The notes beneath the pieces are model-generated. The model did not search any database and had not been told where the DNA came from. It was given only the letters and a program-made list of their open reading frames with translations. Positions 1 to 9,066 of a DNA stretch of 64,000 nucleotides are shown here, in pieces. The position numbers and the translations under genes were made by a program. The first letter of the stretch is position 1. Every line of letters begins with the position of its first letter. Source of the DNA: Caulobacter sp. BK020 (GTDB lineage Bacteria; Pseudomonadota; Alphaproteobacteria; Caulobacterales; Caulobacteraceae); the NCBI RefSeq assembly GCF_004342605.1, contig NZ_SLZL01000004.1, forward strand, positions 62,001-126,000. Direction: 5' to 3'.

Positions 1-33
1 ATGATGCGGCAACAGTAATCATCCGGCGATTTC

Positions 34-1812
34 ATGGGCTTGGCGTCTTCCTCGGCGGCTTTCGCAACGACTTTCCACACCTCGGGCGAGGCCGATGGCG
101 GCGCACGGATCGGCGCGCGCCTGGAATCGGCTCGCCAGGTGGTGGAAGCCCGCTTTCTTGAGGCTGGCGACGTCTTGTCACGGGCCGTCGACGGGGTCGG
201 CGCCCTGATCGCCGGCCTGGAGGCGATCCGCGCCAATCTTGACGCCGAGACCGTGACGGCGACCACCGGCGAACTGGCCCAGGCCGCCGCGACCCTGAAA
301 TCGCTGCCCGACAGCCTGGACGCCCGTCGCCAGCGCGTCGGCGAACTGGTCAAGTTCAGCGACGGCCTGGCCGGCCGCATCGCCGAGATGCGCCAGCACC
401 TGGCCTATCTCCGGGTCTTCGCCATCAACATCAAGATCACCTCCGGCGGCATCGCCGCGGCGGGTCCCGAATTCGCGATCTTCGCCCAGGAGATCTATGA
501 CTGCATCGAGATGGGCGGCGCCCAGCTGGACGCTCTCAACAACGACCTGACCGGCCTGGACCAGACCCTGCGCGGCGCCCTGGCCCACGAACAGAACCTG
601 GCCCGGAACTGCGCCAACCTGCTGCCGGCGGTGCCCGACGCCCTGACGGCCAGCGCCGCCGCCATCGCCGACCATCACAGACGGATCGCCAGCGTCGCCG
701 TCAGCGTCGCCGTCCTGGCCCGCGACGTCCAGAAGAAGGTCGGCGGCGGCCTGGCGGCCCTGCAGATCGGCGACATCACCCGCCAGCGGATCGAACACGT
801 CCAGGCCGGCCTGGGTTTCCTGGACGAGGCGAGCGAGATCACCGCCCTCGCCCCGGAGCCGCGCCAACGTGCCCAGGCCTTCGTCCACCGTCTGCTGGCC
901 GCCCAGTTGGCCGCCATGGCCGAGGACTTCCATCGCGAGGTCGCGCGCATCGGCCACAACGTGGTCGGCATGGCCGCCGACGCCACCGAACTGCTGCGCC
1001 TGCGCGACCTGGCCTCCGGCCAGGCTCCGGGCCGGATCGGCCAGGTCGAGACCAACTTCCTGCGCGATCTGGAAGGCAATGTCGGCCAGGCCCTGGACCT
1101 GGTCGGCGACATGACCGCCGGCGAGCAAGCCGCGGAGACGGTCAGCCGTTCGGCCGCCGTCTCGGCTCGCGAGCTGACCGAACGCATCGCCGGCATCCAG
1201 AACATCCGCGCCGACGTGCAGATGATGGCGCTGAACACCACGCTCAAATGCAGCCGCATCGGCGAAACCGGCAAACCGCTGGGCGTCATCGCGGTCGAGC
1301 TGCGCCAGCACGCCATCCACCTGGAGAAGTCCGCCGCCCAGACCACCAGCTCGCTGGAAGGCCTGTTCGACGCCGCCGAGGCCCTGGGCCAGGGCGAGGC
1401 CGGCCAGGGCGACGGCAGGGCGGCGGCGGCCGCCGCGGTGCTGAGCGGCGCGGTCGCCCGGATCGGCAAGGCCGGCGACGGCGTCGACAGCGCCCTGACC
1501 GCCGCGGCCCGCCAGGGCGCCGACGTGGTCGACATGCTGCGGCGCGCCGCCGAGCGCTTCGACTTCCACAAGCAGATCGGCTCGGTGCTCGACGCGGCCG
1601 CCAACCAGCTGCTGGACATGGCCGGCGACGATGAGATCCCCACGGACGACATCGCCCACGCCCTGCGCCCGCTGCTCGACCGCCTGGCCAGGCAGTACAC
1701 CATGGCCCAGGAACGCGAAGTCCATCGGTCGCTGACCGAGGGGCTGGCGGATATCGAAGGTTCCGCGCAGGCCGCCCCCTTGGTCGGGGATGAGGACGAC
1801 GTGCTGTTCTAG
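34..1812 (+). CDS. Soluble methyl-accepting chemotaxis-like protein, no membrane segment
   Basis: The 592-residue product is almost entirely alpha-helical and Ala-rich. Around residues 388-425 it carries a divergent copy of the MCP signalling-hairpin tip (DVQMMALNTTLKCSRIGETG followed by GVIAVELR), which in the MCPs of this window reads [21 protein letters not shown] see no transmembrane helix, signal peptide or HAMP domain, so it would act in the cytoplasm. The hairpin sequence is degenerate (N-T-T-L-K for N-A-A-V-E), so coupling to CheA/CheW is not assured. It lies next to the chemotaxis operon but on the opposite strand. No good Shine-Dalgarno precedes the chosen ATG, so the start is uncertain. 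Function is inferred from the hairpin and context only. Confidence 0.7.
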   Translation: MGLASSSAAFATTFHTSGEADGGARIGARLESARQVVEARFLEAGDVLSRAVDGVGALIAGLEAIRANLDAETVTATTGELAQAAATLKSLPDSLDARRQRVGELVKFSDGLAGRIAEMRQHLAYLRVFAINIKITSGGIAAAGPEFAIFAQEIYDCIEMGGAQLDALNNDLTGLDQTLRGALAHEQNLARNCANLLPAVPDALTASAAAIADHHRRIASVAVSVAVLARDVQKKVGGGLAALQIGDITRQRIEHVQAGLGFLDEASEITALAPEPRQRAQAFVHRLLAAQLAAMAEDFHREVARIGHNVVGMAADATELLRLRDLASGQAPGRIGQVETNFLRDLEGNVGQALDLVGDMTAGEQAAETVSRSAAVSARELTERIAGIQNIRADVQMMALNTTLKCSRIGETGKPLGVIAVELRQHAIHLEKSAAQTTSSLEGLFDAAEALGQGEAGQGDGRAAAAAAVLSGAVARIGKAGDGVDSALTAAARQGADVVDMLRRAAERFDFHKQIGSVLDAAANQLLDMAGDDEIPTDDIAHALRPLLDRLARQYTMAQEREVHRSLTEGLADIEGSAQAAPLVGDEDDVLF

Positions 1813-1846
1813 ACTGGCGTGCGTACCGCGGCCACGCACCTGCCGA

Positions 1847-2386
1847 TCATGGCTCGTACCGTTGCTGCTGAATGACCGCTTCGCGGCTGGCCAGGGCGTG
1901 CAGATACCTGAAGCGCTCCTGCGATCCCTTCCTGTATCCGCCCAGCTCCGCCGCCTGGGCGGGGGTCAGTGTGAACCTGACATAGCCCTTGTCCGACAGG
2001 CACGCCTCGACATGGTCGACGAGGAGCCGCTGCAGGGCCTTCACCTTCGGCTCAGGCCGGCTCTTCAGGCCGTTGAGCGCATAGTCGCGCGCCAATTTTT
2101 CCACCGGGTCTTCCCGGGTCAGGGACGGCGGCAGGGACCGTCCGATGTCGATGTCGGTATCCTGGCGGTCCAGCCCCAAGACCACCGCGTCGAACTCGCT
2201 TCGCCCCTTCATCGAGGTGGAGGCGCCCCGCGCGCCACACTCGATCGAGTCTTTCCGGTAGTCGTCGAACGAGACGTCGGACTTGCCCCACGACACGACC
2301 GGCGCCGGCTTCACGCTCGCAGCGCCTGCTGGGCCGCACAAGATAGCTGCCAGGACGGTCGCGAGGCAGACGGCGGAGTTTCGCAT
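1847..2386 (-). CDS. Secreted protein of unknown function
   Basis: The start was placed at the Met that opens a clean Sec signal peptide (MRNSAVCLATVLAAILCGPA, ending near AGAAS). An ATG 24 bases further upstream would add eight residues before the signal. The mature part has about 155 residues and two cysteines (in SIECGAR and EACLSDKGYV), which could form a disulfide in the periplasm. No catalytic motif is recognised. It converges with the MCP-like gene and follows cheB on the same strand after a gap, so it is probably not part of the chemotaxis pathway. Confidence 0.65.
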   Translation of the reverse strand: MRNSAVCLATVLAAILCGPAGAASVKPAPVVSWGKSDVSFDDYRKDSIECGARGASTSMKGRSEFDAVVLGLDRQDTDIDIGRSLPPSLTREDPVEKLARDYALNGLKSRPEPKVKALQRLLVDHVEACLSDKGYVRFTLTPAQAAELGGYRKGSQERFRYLHALASREAVIQQQRYEP

Positions 2387-2526
2387 GGCCACACGTTCGC
2401 AGGAGGACAAGGGCGGGCGGGTAAGGCTTGCCCAGGGGGAGTGTTAGGATAAATCCTCACAACGTAAAGATGCAATCAGCGGCGCGCGACCTGGACCACG
2501 GCGCTTCACACCGGGGAGACCGCCGT

Positions 2527-3627
2527 CTACCGGCTGGCCGCCCGCAGCACTTCGCCCGCCAGGCCCGGCAGCGGGACCACCCGGTCGACGCAACCCAGGG
2601 CGATGGCTTCCTTGGGCATGCCGAACACCACGGAGGTGGCTTCGTCCTGGGCCAGGGTGAAAGCTCCGGCCTGCTTCATCTCGGACAGGCCACGCGCGCC
2701 GTCGTCGCCCATGCCGGTCATGATCACGCCCACCGCGTTCGAGCCGGCCGAGCGGGTGGCCGAGCGGAACAGGACGTCCACGGACGGACGATGTCGCGAC
2801 ACCAGCGGGCCGTCCTTGACCGACACGTAGTAGCGGGCCCCGCTGCGCTCCAGCAGGGTGTGCCGGTTGCCTGGCGCGATCAGCACCCGGCCGCGCCGCA
2901 CGGTGTCGCCGTCCTCGGCCTCCTTGACCTCGACGGCGCACAGGCTGTCCAGCCGACGGGCGAACGAGGCTGTGAATTTCTCGGGCATGTGCTGGACGAT
3001 GACCATGCCGGGCGAGTCCGGCGGCAGGCCTTCCAGCAAAACGCGCAACGCCTCGGTGCCGCCGGTCGAGGCCCCAATGCAGACCACGCTCTCCGTCGTG
3101 CGGGCCATGGCCCGCCCCCCGGTCGGCGGCGGCAGCATGGCGTCGGCGGTCAGCTTCTTCTCGGGCTCGTGGCCTAGGCGGGTGAACTGCGGGACCGCAC
3201 GATTGACGCCGGCCAGCCTGGCGCCGGCCGCCGCCTTGACCGCGTCGCAAATGCGGATCTTCGATTCCAGCAGATGGTCGGCCACCCCGACCTTGGGCTT
3301 GAGGATGATGTCGACCGCCCCGGCCTCCAACGCCTGCAGCAGGGTCTCCGAGCCCGCCTCGGTCAGGGACGAGCACATCACCACCGGAATCGGCTTCTGC
3401 GCCATCAGCTTGCGCAGGAAGGTGATGCCGTCCATGCGCGGCATCTCGACGTCCAGGGTGATGACGTCGGGGATCTCCTCGGCGATGCGCCGGGCGGCGA
3501 CGAAGGGGTCGGACGCGACGCCCAGCACCTCGATCTGCGGATCGGACTCCAGGATCGAACTCAGGGTCTGACGCACCGTGGCCGAGTCGTCGATGATCAG
3601 GACACGGATCTTGCGGACCACGGACAT
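2527..3627 (-). CDS. cheB: Chemotaxis response regulator protein-glutamate methylesterase CheB
   Basis: CheB removes methyl groups from glutamates of MCPs and deamidates glutamines, resetting receptor sensitivity. The N-terminal receiver domain (about 1-125) has the acidic pair IIDDSA and the phosphoacceptor in ITLDVEMP (Asp59). The C-terminal esterase domain (about 175-366) has the nucleophile Ser in GASTGG, the His in VQHMPEKFT and the Asp in [11 protein letters not shown]. Length (366 aa) is normal. It is the last gene of the chemotaxis operon, 3 bp after cheR. No cheD is present in the window. Confidence 0.97.
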   Translation of the reverse strand: MSVVRKIRVLIIDDSATVRQTLSSILESDPQIEVLGVASDPFVAARRIAEEIPDVITLDVEMPRMDGITFLRKLMAQKPIPVVMCSSLTEAGSETLLQALEAGAVDIILKPKVGVADHLLESKIRICDAVKAAAGARLAGVNRAVPQFTRLGHEPEKKLTADAMLPPPTGGRAMARTTESVVCIGASTGGTEALRVLLEGLPPDSPGMVIVQHMPEKFTASFARRLDSLCAVEVKEAEDGDTVRRGRVLIAPGNRHTLLERSGARYYVSVKDGPLVSRHRPSVDVLFRSATRSAGSNAVGVIMTGMGDDGARGLSEMKQAGAFTLAQDEATSVVFGMPKEAIALGCVDRVVPLPGLAGEVLRAASR

Positions 3628-3630
3628 CAG

Positions 3631-4491
3631 CTATCGCTTCTGGAAGACCGTATTGGCGATCTGGACGACGGGCAGGTCGATGCCGACGATCGACTCCGAG
3701 TGGCCCAGGAACAGATACCCGCCAGGCGCCAGATGGTTGCACAACCGGCTCAAAACCTTGGCCTGGGTGGCCTTGTCGAAATAGATCAGGATGTTGCGGC
3801 AGAAGATGATGTCGAGGCCGGTCTCGATCGGATAGGCCTCGTCCATCAGGTTCAGGCGGCCGAAGGCCAGCTTGGACCGCAGGTGCGGCTTGATCCGCAC
3901 CTCGTTGCGCGACGCATCGCGCGCCCGCATCAGGTAGCGCTGGCGGCGGGCCATCGAGACCGGCTCGATCATCTGCTCGGAGAACCGGCCGGCGATCGCC
4001 TGGCCCAGCACCTCGGTGCAGATGTCGGTGCAGAGGATCGAATAGTCCATCCTCCGCTGCCTCTGGCAGAACTCGTCCAGGATCATGGCCAGGGTGTAGG
4101 GCTCGGCGCCGGTCGAGCAGGCCGAACTCCAGATCCTGATCTCCGTCTTGCCCTTGGCGGCCAGCGCGGGCAGCCCCTTGGCCACCAGGAAGTCGAAATG
4201 GGCCGGCTCGCGGAAGAACTCGGTCTTGTTGGTGGTCACCGCGTCGATCAGGTGGATGACCTCGGCCTCCATCCCGTTCTCGTCGAACAGGTAGCGGCAA
4301 TAGGCGTTGACGTCGTCGATGCGCGTCGCCCGCATCCGGCGGCGCAGGCGGCCCTCCAGCATGGTGCGCTTGTTGGCCGGCATCTTGATGCCGCTGTAGT
4401 CGTGGATGAACGTCGCCAGGCGCTGGAAATTGCGGGCGCTCAGCTGTTCGATCTCCGGGGCTTGCAGCACGGCGGCGGCTTGTCTCGACAC
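3631..4491 (-). CDS. cheR: Chemotaxis protein methyltransferase CheR
   Basis: CheR uses S-adenosylmethionine to methylate MCP glutamates. The N-terminal helical domain (residues about 15-95) is followed by a Rossmann-like methyltransferase domain with the SAM-binding stretch IWSSACSTGAEPYTLAM, the conserved FCRNILIYFD segment and the terminal GHSES motif. Length (286 aa) is typical. It sits between cheW and cheB in the operon. Both MCPs of this operon end in an aromatic-x-x-aromatic tail (DFREYA and DFTEY) that fits the CheR docking pentapeptide pattern. Confidence 0.97.
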   Translation of the reverse strand: MSRQAAAVLQAPEIEQLSARNFQRLATFIHDYSGIKMPANKRTMLEGRLRRRMRATRIDDVNAYCRYLFDENGMEAEVIHLIDAVTTNKTEFFREPAHFDFLVAKGLPALAAKGKTEIRIWSSACSTGAEPYTLAMILDEFCQRQRRMDYSILCTDICTEVLGQAIAGRFSEQMIEPVSMARRQRYLMRARDASRNEVRIKPHLRSKLAFGRLNLMDEAYPIETGLDIIFCRNILIYFDKATQAKVLSRLCNHLAPGGYLFLGHSESIVGIDLPVVQIANTVFQKR

Positions 4492-4543
4492 GGGCGTCTC
4501 CGTTCGCGGTGTTCGGGCGGCGGCTCGGGCCGCCGGCGCAATC

Positions 4544-5032
4544 CTAGGCGGCCAGGCTGAGAGCGGCCGCGTCCTGGCTGGTCAGCAGGCGTCCCAGGTC
4601 GAAGATGACCACGAAGCCGCTGCCGCCGGACGAGGGCTCACGACGCACCACGCCCTGGATGTACTCCGAACGCCACGGCACCCCGATGTCGGGCGCGCCT
4701 TCGATCTGGCTCTCCGAGAAGGCCACGACCTCGATCACCCGGTCGGCGACCAGGCCCAGCGACAGCACGCGGTCGTCCACCGGCACGTCCAGCACCAGGA
4801 TGCGGGTGGCGCCGGTCGGCTCGACGCGCGGCAGGCCCAGCTTCAGGCGCAGGTCGAGGGTCGGCGTGCCGCGGCCGCGCACGTCGGTCAGACCCATCAA
4901 GTAGTCGGGCCCCTCGGGGATCGCGAACGGCGGCTGGTAGTCGAGGATCTCGCGCACATGGCTCACCGACACCGCGAAGACCTCGGCGCCCAGACCCAGC
5001 GTGACGAACTGGCGATCGGCGGGACCGGCCAT
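4544..5032 (-). CDS. cheW: Chemotaxis coupling protein CheW (downstream copy)
   Basis: This 162-residue single CheW domain couples MCPs to CheA. Typical features are FVTLGLGAEVFAVSVSHVREIL at the start of the fold, the MGLTDVRGRGTPTLDL block and the LVADRVIEVV strand. Its start codon overlaps the stop of the upstream MCP by one base, which suggests translational coupling. A second, divergent CheW is encoded earlier in the same operon, so the two may serve different receptor arrays or positions in one array. Confidence 0.95.
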   Translation of the reverse strand: MAGPADRQFVTLGLGAEVFAVSVSHVREILDYQPPFAIPEGPDYLMGLTDVRGRGTPTLDLRLKLGLPRVEPTGATRILVLDVPVDDRVLSLGLVADRVIEVVAFSESQIEGAPDIGVPWRSEYIQGVVRREPSSGGSGFVVIFDLGRLLTSQDAAALSLAA

Positions 5033-6720
5033 CAGGCGTATTCCCGGAAGTCGGCGTCGTCGGCGTCGGGACCGCCGCTGGTCAGGTCCAGGGCGAAGCC
5101 GCCGGCCCGGGCCTGCTGGGCGGCGACCGTCTGGCGCGGCGCCGAGACGGCGGACTTTCGGGCCGCGGATGTCGCGGGGCGCTTGGCGACGGCGGGGCGT
5201 GCAGCCGGACGACGCGGCGCCGCGCCGCTGGCGTTGGTGCGGAAATAGGCGATCGAGGCCTGCAGCTCCTCGGCCTGGGCGGCCAGTTCCTCGGAGGTGG
5301 CCGACATCTCTTCGGAGGCCGAGGCGTTCTGCTGGGTCACCTTGTCGAGCTGCTGGATGGCCTCGTTGATCTGGGACGCCCCGATGTCCTGCTCGCGGCA
5401 GGCGGCGCTGATCTCGGCGACCAGCTCGGCGGTCTTGCGGATGTTGGGCACCAGGGTGGTCAGCATCTCGCCGGCCGACTGGGCGGCCTTCACCGTGTCG
5501 GAAGACACCGCGCCGATCTCGGTGGCCGCGGTCTGGGACCGCTCGGCCAGCTTGCGCACTTCGGAGGCGACAACCGCGAAGCCGCGGCCATGTTCGCCCG
5601 CCCGGGCGGCTTCGACCGCCGCGTTGAGGGCCAGCAGGTCGGTCTGGCGGGCGATCTCCTGCACGATGGTGATCTTCTCGGCGATCGTCCGCATGGCCTC
5701 GACGGCGCGGCTGACGGCCTCGCCGCTGACTTCTGCGTCCTTGGCCGACTGACGGGCGATCTTCTCGGTCTGGGCGGCGTTGTCGGCGTTCTGCTTGATG
5801 TTGGCGGCCATCTCCTCCATCGAGGCCGAAGCCTCCTCGGCCGACGAAGCCTGCTCGGTGGCGCCTTGCGACACCTGCTCGGAGGCCGCCGACAGCTCCT
5901 GGCTGCCCGCCGAAACATTGTCCGAGGCCGAGATCGCGTCCGAGACCACGCCGCGAAGGCGCTCGATCATCACGTTCACATGGCCCAGCAGGTCGCCGAT
6001 CTCATCCTTGGTGGTGACATCGACCGTCTTGGTCAGGTCGCCGTCGGCCACCGCGCGCACGGCTTCCGAAGCGCGGTTGAGACCCTTGCCGACCGCCATG
6101 GAGATGTAGAGCGCGGCGCCGGCGGCGATCAGCAGCGAGACCACCGTCAGGGCGACCAGGCTGTTGCGCACGGAGGCGAAATCTTCGTCGGCCTTGTCGG
6201 TGGCCGCCTGCAGCTGGGCCTGGGAGAGCTCGACCAGTTCATGGACCTGGTCCGCCGCTTCGGTGACCGCCTTGCGCCCGTCGCCCATCGAAATGGCGGC
6301 GGCGGCGGCGTCATTGTCGGCGATGGCCAGGGCGTAGACGCGTTCGTGGGCGGCGATCAGCCGCTCCCAGGCGTCGCCCAGGGCCTGCCACTTGGGCTTG
6401 CCCTCGGCGGTCGCCAAGCCCTCGGCCTTGGTCAGCAGGGCTTCGAAGGCGCGCTTCTCCTTCTCGATCGAGGCCTCGAAGGTCTTCACCTCCTCAGGGC
6501 TGTCGACCAGGACCATGTTCTTTTCGGCCCGCACCACATTGAGCAAGTGGATGTTCAGCTGCTGGGCGGCCTGCAGGCGCACGGCCGGGCCGTCGACCAT
6601 CGCATTCATGTCGCGATTGGTGCTCGACAGGCTGTTGATCCCGAACAGGGTCGCGGCCAGCAGCAGGGCGATGATCAGGCCAAAGGCGAGGCCGAGCTGC
6701 AATTTGATTGTAAGGCGCAT
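5032..6720 (-). CDS. Methyl-accepting chemotaxis protein (transmembrane, first of two)
   Basis: A 562-residue transducer. A first membrane helix lies at about 7-30 ([19 protein letters not shown]) and a second at about 190-212. Between them is a four-helix-bundle type periplasmic sensor of about 160 residues. A single HAMP domain follows and then the cytoplasmic signalling domain with the hallmark tip [20 protein letters not shown]. The C-terminus carries an aromatic tail (DFREYA) compatible with CheR/CheB tethering. Its signalling module is nearly identical at DNA level to that of the adjacent MCP. The ligand cannot be told. Confidence 0.95.
   Translation of the reverse strand: MRLTIKLQLGLAFGLIIALLLAATLFGINSLSSTNRDMNAMVDGPAVRLQAAQQLNIHLLNVVRAEKNMVLVDSPEEVKTFEASIEKEKRAFEALLTKAEGLATAEGKPKWQALGDAWERLIAAHERVYALAIADNDAAAAAISMGDGRKAVTEAADQVHELVELSQAQLQAATDKADEDFASVRNSLVALTVVSLLIAAGAALYISMAVGKGLNRASEAVRAVADGDLTKTVDVTTKDEIGDLLGHVNVMIERLRGVVSDAISASDNVSAGSQELSAASEQVSQGATEQASSAEEASASMEEMAANIKQNADNAAQTEKIARQSAKDAEVSGEAVSRAVEAMRTIAEKITIVQEIARQTDLLALNAAVEAARAGEHGRGFAVVASEVRKLAERSQTAATEIGAVSSDTVKAAQSAGEMLTTLVPNIRKTAELVAEISAACREQDIGASQINEAIQQLDKVTQQNASASEEMSATSEELAAQAEELQASIAYFRTNASGAAPRRPAARPAVAKRPATSAARKSAVSAPRQTVAAQQARAGGFALDLTSGGPDADDADFREYA
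5241..5970. repeat. Direct repeat copy 1: MCP signalling module
   Basis: This stretch aligns without gaps (constant offset 1694 bases) to 6935-7664. Most lines of sequence are identical, with only scattered substitutions concentrated around 5690-5760. It encodes the methylation helices and hairpin of the first MCP. It indicates recent duplication or ongoing gene conversion between the two neighbouring MCP genes. Confidence 0.9.
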
Positions 6721-6740
6721 GGTCTTGTCCTTGGGACGGA

Positions 6741-8534
6741 TCAGTATTCGGTGAAGTCGCGGTCGTCGGCGTCGGGACCGCCCTGGCTCAGGTCGAGGGC
6801 GAAGCCCTGGGCCCGGGCCTGCTGCGCCGCGACGGCTCGGGCGGGGGCCTTGCGCGGCGCGGCCTTGGCGCCGCGGGCCGGCAGGCGCACGACGGGGGCC
6901 GGCTTGCGCGACGCCTGGGCGACGTTCGACAGGCGGAAATAGGCGATCGAAGCCTGCAGCTCCTCGGCCTGGGCGGCCAGTTCCTCGGAGGTGGCCGACA
7001 TCTCTTCGGAGGCCGAGGCGTTCTGCTGGGTCACCTTGTCGAGCTGCTGGATGGCCTCGTTGATCTGGGACGCCCCGATGTCCTGCTCGCGGCAGGCGGC
7101 GCTGATCTCGGCGACCAGCTCGGCGGTCTTGCGGATGTTGGGCACCAGGGTGGTCAGCATCTCGCCGGCCGACTGGGCGGCCTTCACCGTGTCGGAAGAC
7201 ACCGCGCCGATCTCGGTGGCCGCGGTCTGGGACCGCTCGGCCAGCTTGCGCACTTCGGAGGCGACGACCGCGAAGCCGCGGCCGTGCTCGCCCGCCCGGG
7301 CGGCTTCGACCGCCGCGTTGAGGGCCAGCAGGTCGGTCTGGCGGGCGATCTCCTGCACGATGGCGATCTTCTCGGCGATCGTCCGCATGGCGTCGACGGC
7401 GCGGTTGACCGCTGCGCCCGACACCTCTGCCTCCTGGGCCGACTGGCGGGCGATCTTCTCGGTCTGGGCGGCGTTGTCGGCGTTCTGCTTGATGTTGGCG
7501 GCCATCTCCTCCATCGAGGCCGAGGCCTCCTCCGCCGACGAAGCCTGCTCGGTGGCGCCCTGGGACACCTGCTCGGAGGCCGCCGACAGCTCCTGGCTGC
7601 CCGCCGAAACATTGTCCGAGGCTGAGATCGCGTCCGAGACCACGCCGCGCAGGCGCTCGACCATCCTCTGCAGGGCGACGCCCAGGATGTCCTTGTCGGA
7701 CAGGGGCTTGGTCTCGACCGTCAGGTCGCCGTCGGCCACCTTGTCGGCGATGGCGGCGGTGGCCCGCAGGTTCTCGGTCATCTGGTTGACCGTCTCGACC
7801 AGGTCCTTGATCTCGTCATTGGTCGTCACCTGGACCTTCTGGTCCAGGTCGCCCAGCGCCACGGCGTCGGCCAGGGCGGCGATCTTCGACAGGCCCCGGC
7901 CGATCGACAGGGCGATCCAGGCCGCCGCCGAGACGGCGACCAGCAGCGAGACCGCCACCAGGCCGATCATCAGGTTGCGGGCCCTGACGTAGGCCTCGCC
8001 GGCCGCGTCCTCGGTCGCCTTAAGAAGTCCCTGGTTCACCGCCACCAGGTCGTCGACCTTGTCGGTGATGCGATTGGTGATCGTTCGTTGCGAGGTCTGC
8101 ATCTCGCGGATCGCGTTGGCGCGCTGGTGGGCCAGCAACTCTCGCCGCATCGTCGTGTCGGACGCGGCGTAGGTTTCCCAGTCGGCCTGAAGGGCGGTCC
8201 ACTTAGCCTTGGTTTCGGGATTGGCCGCGGTGGCGACGCCGCCGGCCACCAGCTCCTGAAAGACCTGCCGCTGCTTGTCGGCGCTGGCGTTCTGGCCTTC
8301 CAGCTCCTCCTCGTCGTCGGCCAGCGCCATGTTCTTCTGAGCGCGGCTGATCTGCAGGAGGCTGATGCTCAGCGACTGGGCGCGTTGCAACTGGGACATC
8401 GGCCCGGCGATCATGGCGCTCTGGTCGGCGTTCAGCCTGTTCAGCTCGCTGATCCCGAGCAGGGCCGCGCCCGTCATCAGGACGATCAACAGTCCGAACG
8501 CCGCGATCAGTTTGGCTTTGATGGTGAAACGCAC
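6741..8534 (-). CDS. Methyl-accepting chemotaxis protein (transmembrane, second of two)
   Basis: A 597-residue transducer with membrane helices at about 9-29 and 190-210, a periplasmic four-helix-bundle sensor between them, then a HAMP segment. An extra linker (about residues 255-290) resembles a second HAMP-like repeat ([19 protein letters not shown]), which the first MCP lacks. The signalling hairpin contains [20 protein letters not shown], identical to the neighbour. The C-terminal tail DFTEY fits the CheR docking motif. The sensor sequence differs from that of the first MCP, so the two probably detect different cues while sharing one output module. Confidence 0.95.
   Translation of the reverse strand: MRFTIKAKLIAAFGLLIVLMTGAALLGISELNRLNADQSAMIAGPMSQLQRAQSLSISLLQISRAQKNMALADDEEELEGQNASADKQRQVFQELVAGGVATAANPETKAKWTALQADWETYAASDTTMRRELLAHQRANAIREMQTSQRTITNRITDKVDDLVAVNQGLLKATEDAAGEAYVRARNLMIGLVAVSLLVAVSAAAWIALSIGRGLSKIAALADAVALGDLDQKVQVTTNDEIKDLVETVNQMTENLRATAAIADKVADGDLTVETKPLSDKDILGVALQRMVERLRGVVSDAISASDNVSAGSQELSAASEQVSQGATEQASSAEEASASMEEMAANIKQNADNAAQTEKIARQSAQEAEVSGAAVNRAVDAMRTIAEKIAIVQEIARQTDLLALNAAVEAARAGEHGRGFAVVASEVRKLAERSQTAATEIGAVSSDTVKAAQSAGEMLTTLVPNIRKTAELVAEISAACREQDIGASQINEAIQQLDKVTQQNASASEEMSATSEELAAQAEELQASIAYFRLSNVAQASRKPAPVVRLPARGAKAAPRKAPARAVAAQQARAQGFALDLSQGGPDADDRDFTEY
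6935..7664. repeat. Direct repeat copy 2: MCP signalling module
   Basis: Second copy of the near-identical MCP signalling-domain segment found at 5241-5970. Identity falls off sharply at both ends, where the genes encode different sensor/HAMP parts (downstream) and different Ala/Lys-rich tails (upstream in coordinates). Confidence 0.9.
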
Positions 8535-8551
8535 TGGAGGACCCCGTTCGT

Positions 8552-9052
8552 TCAGGACTGAATTGAGTGAAGGCTGGTCACAGACGCGCCGGTCCGGCCG
8601 CGCGCGGCGAAAATCTGCTCAAGATCGGGAATGACGATCACGTCGCCGTCCCGGCGCGCCAGCAGGCGGATGAAGTCGGACCGCCAGCGAAGGCCGACGC
8701 GCGGAACCTCCTCGGTGACGGCGCGGTCGATCGTGGTCACCTCATGGACCTTGTCGGCCCGCAGGCCGATCAGGGTTGGCTCGCCGTCCAGGTCGTGCTC
8801 GATGACCACGATCCGGCTATCGATCGTGGGCTCGGCGGCGTCCATGTCGAAGGCCAGGCGCAGATCGACCAGGGGGATCACCCGGCCGCGGAAATTGATC
8901 ACGGCGCCGACGAACGGCGGCGCGCCCGGCACGCCGGTCTCCGGCAGCAGGTCCAGGACCTCCCGGACCAGGCTGGCCTCGAGGGCGAAGGTTTCGCCGC
9001 GCAGATCGAAGGTCAGGGCCTCGATGGCCTGGGTCGACGGTTCGGCGGTCAT
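8552..9052 (-). CDS. cheW: Chemotaxis coupling protein CheW (upstream copy)
   Basis: This CheW-domain protein of 166 residues starts MTAEPSTQ. I chose this ATG because an AAGGG Shine-Dalgarno lies 7 bases upstream. An alternative ATG 15 bases earlier overlaps the cheA stop. Diagnostic segments are [35 protein letters not shown] and [10 protein letters not shown]. It follows cheA directly and precedes the MCP genes, so it is the likely partner that bridges CheA with the two neighbouring receptors. Confidence 0.94.
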   Translation of the reverse strand: MTAEPSTQAIEALTFDLRGETFALEASLVREVLDLLPETGVPGAPPFVGAVINFRGRVIPLVDLRLAFDMDAAEPTIDSRIVVIEHDLDGEPTLIGLRADKVHEVTTIDRAVTEEVPRVGLRWRSDFIRLLARRDGDVIVIPDLEQIFAARGRTGASVTSLHSIQS

Positions 9053-9066
9053 GTCGGGGCCCTTCA

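Noticed and set aside
1..18. Short frame ATGATGCGGCAACAGTAA at the window edge, possibly the end of an upstream gene
   Set aside because: Only five codons are visible, with no way to tell whether it is coding.
178..1839. Long antisense open frames opposite the MCP-like gene, and similar long overlapping frames across the window
   Set aside because: They are a by-product of high GC with few stop codons. They show Arg/Gly/Ala/Pro-rich, low-complexity translations, no ribosome-binding sites and no known domains, and they oppose genes with clear families.
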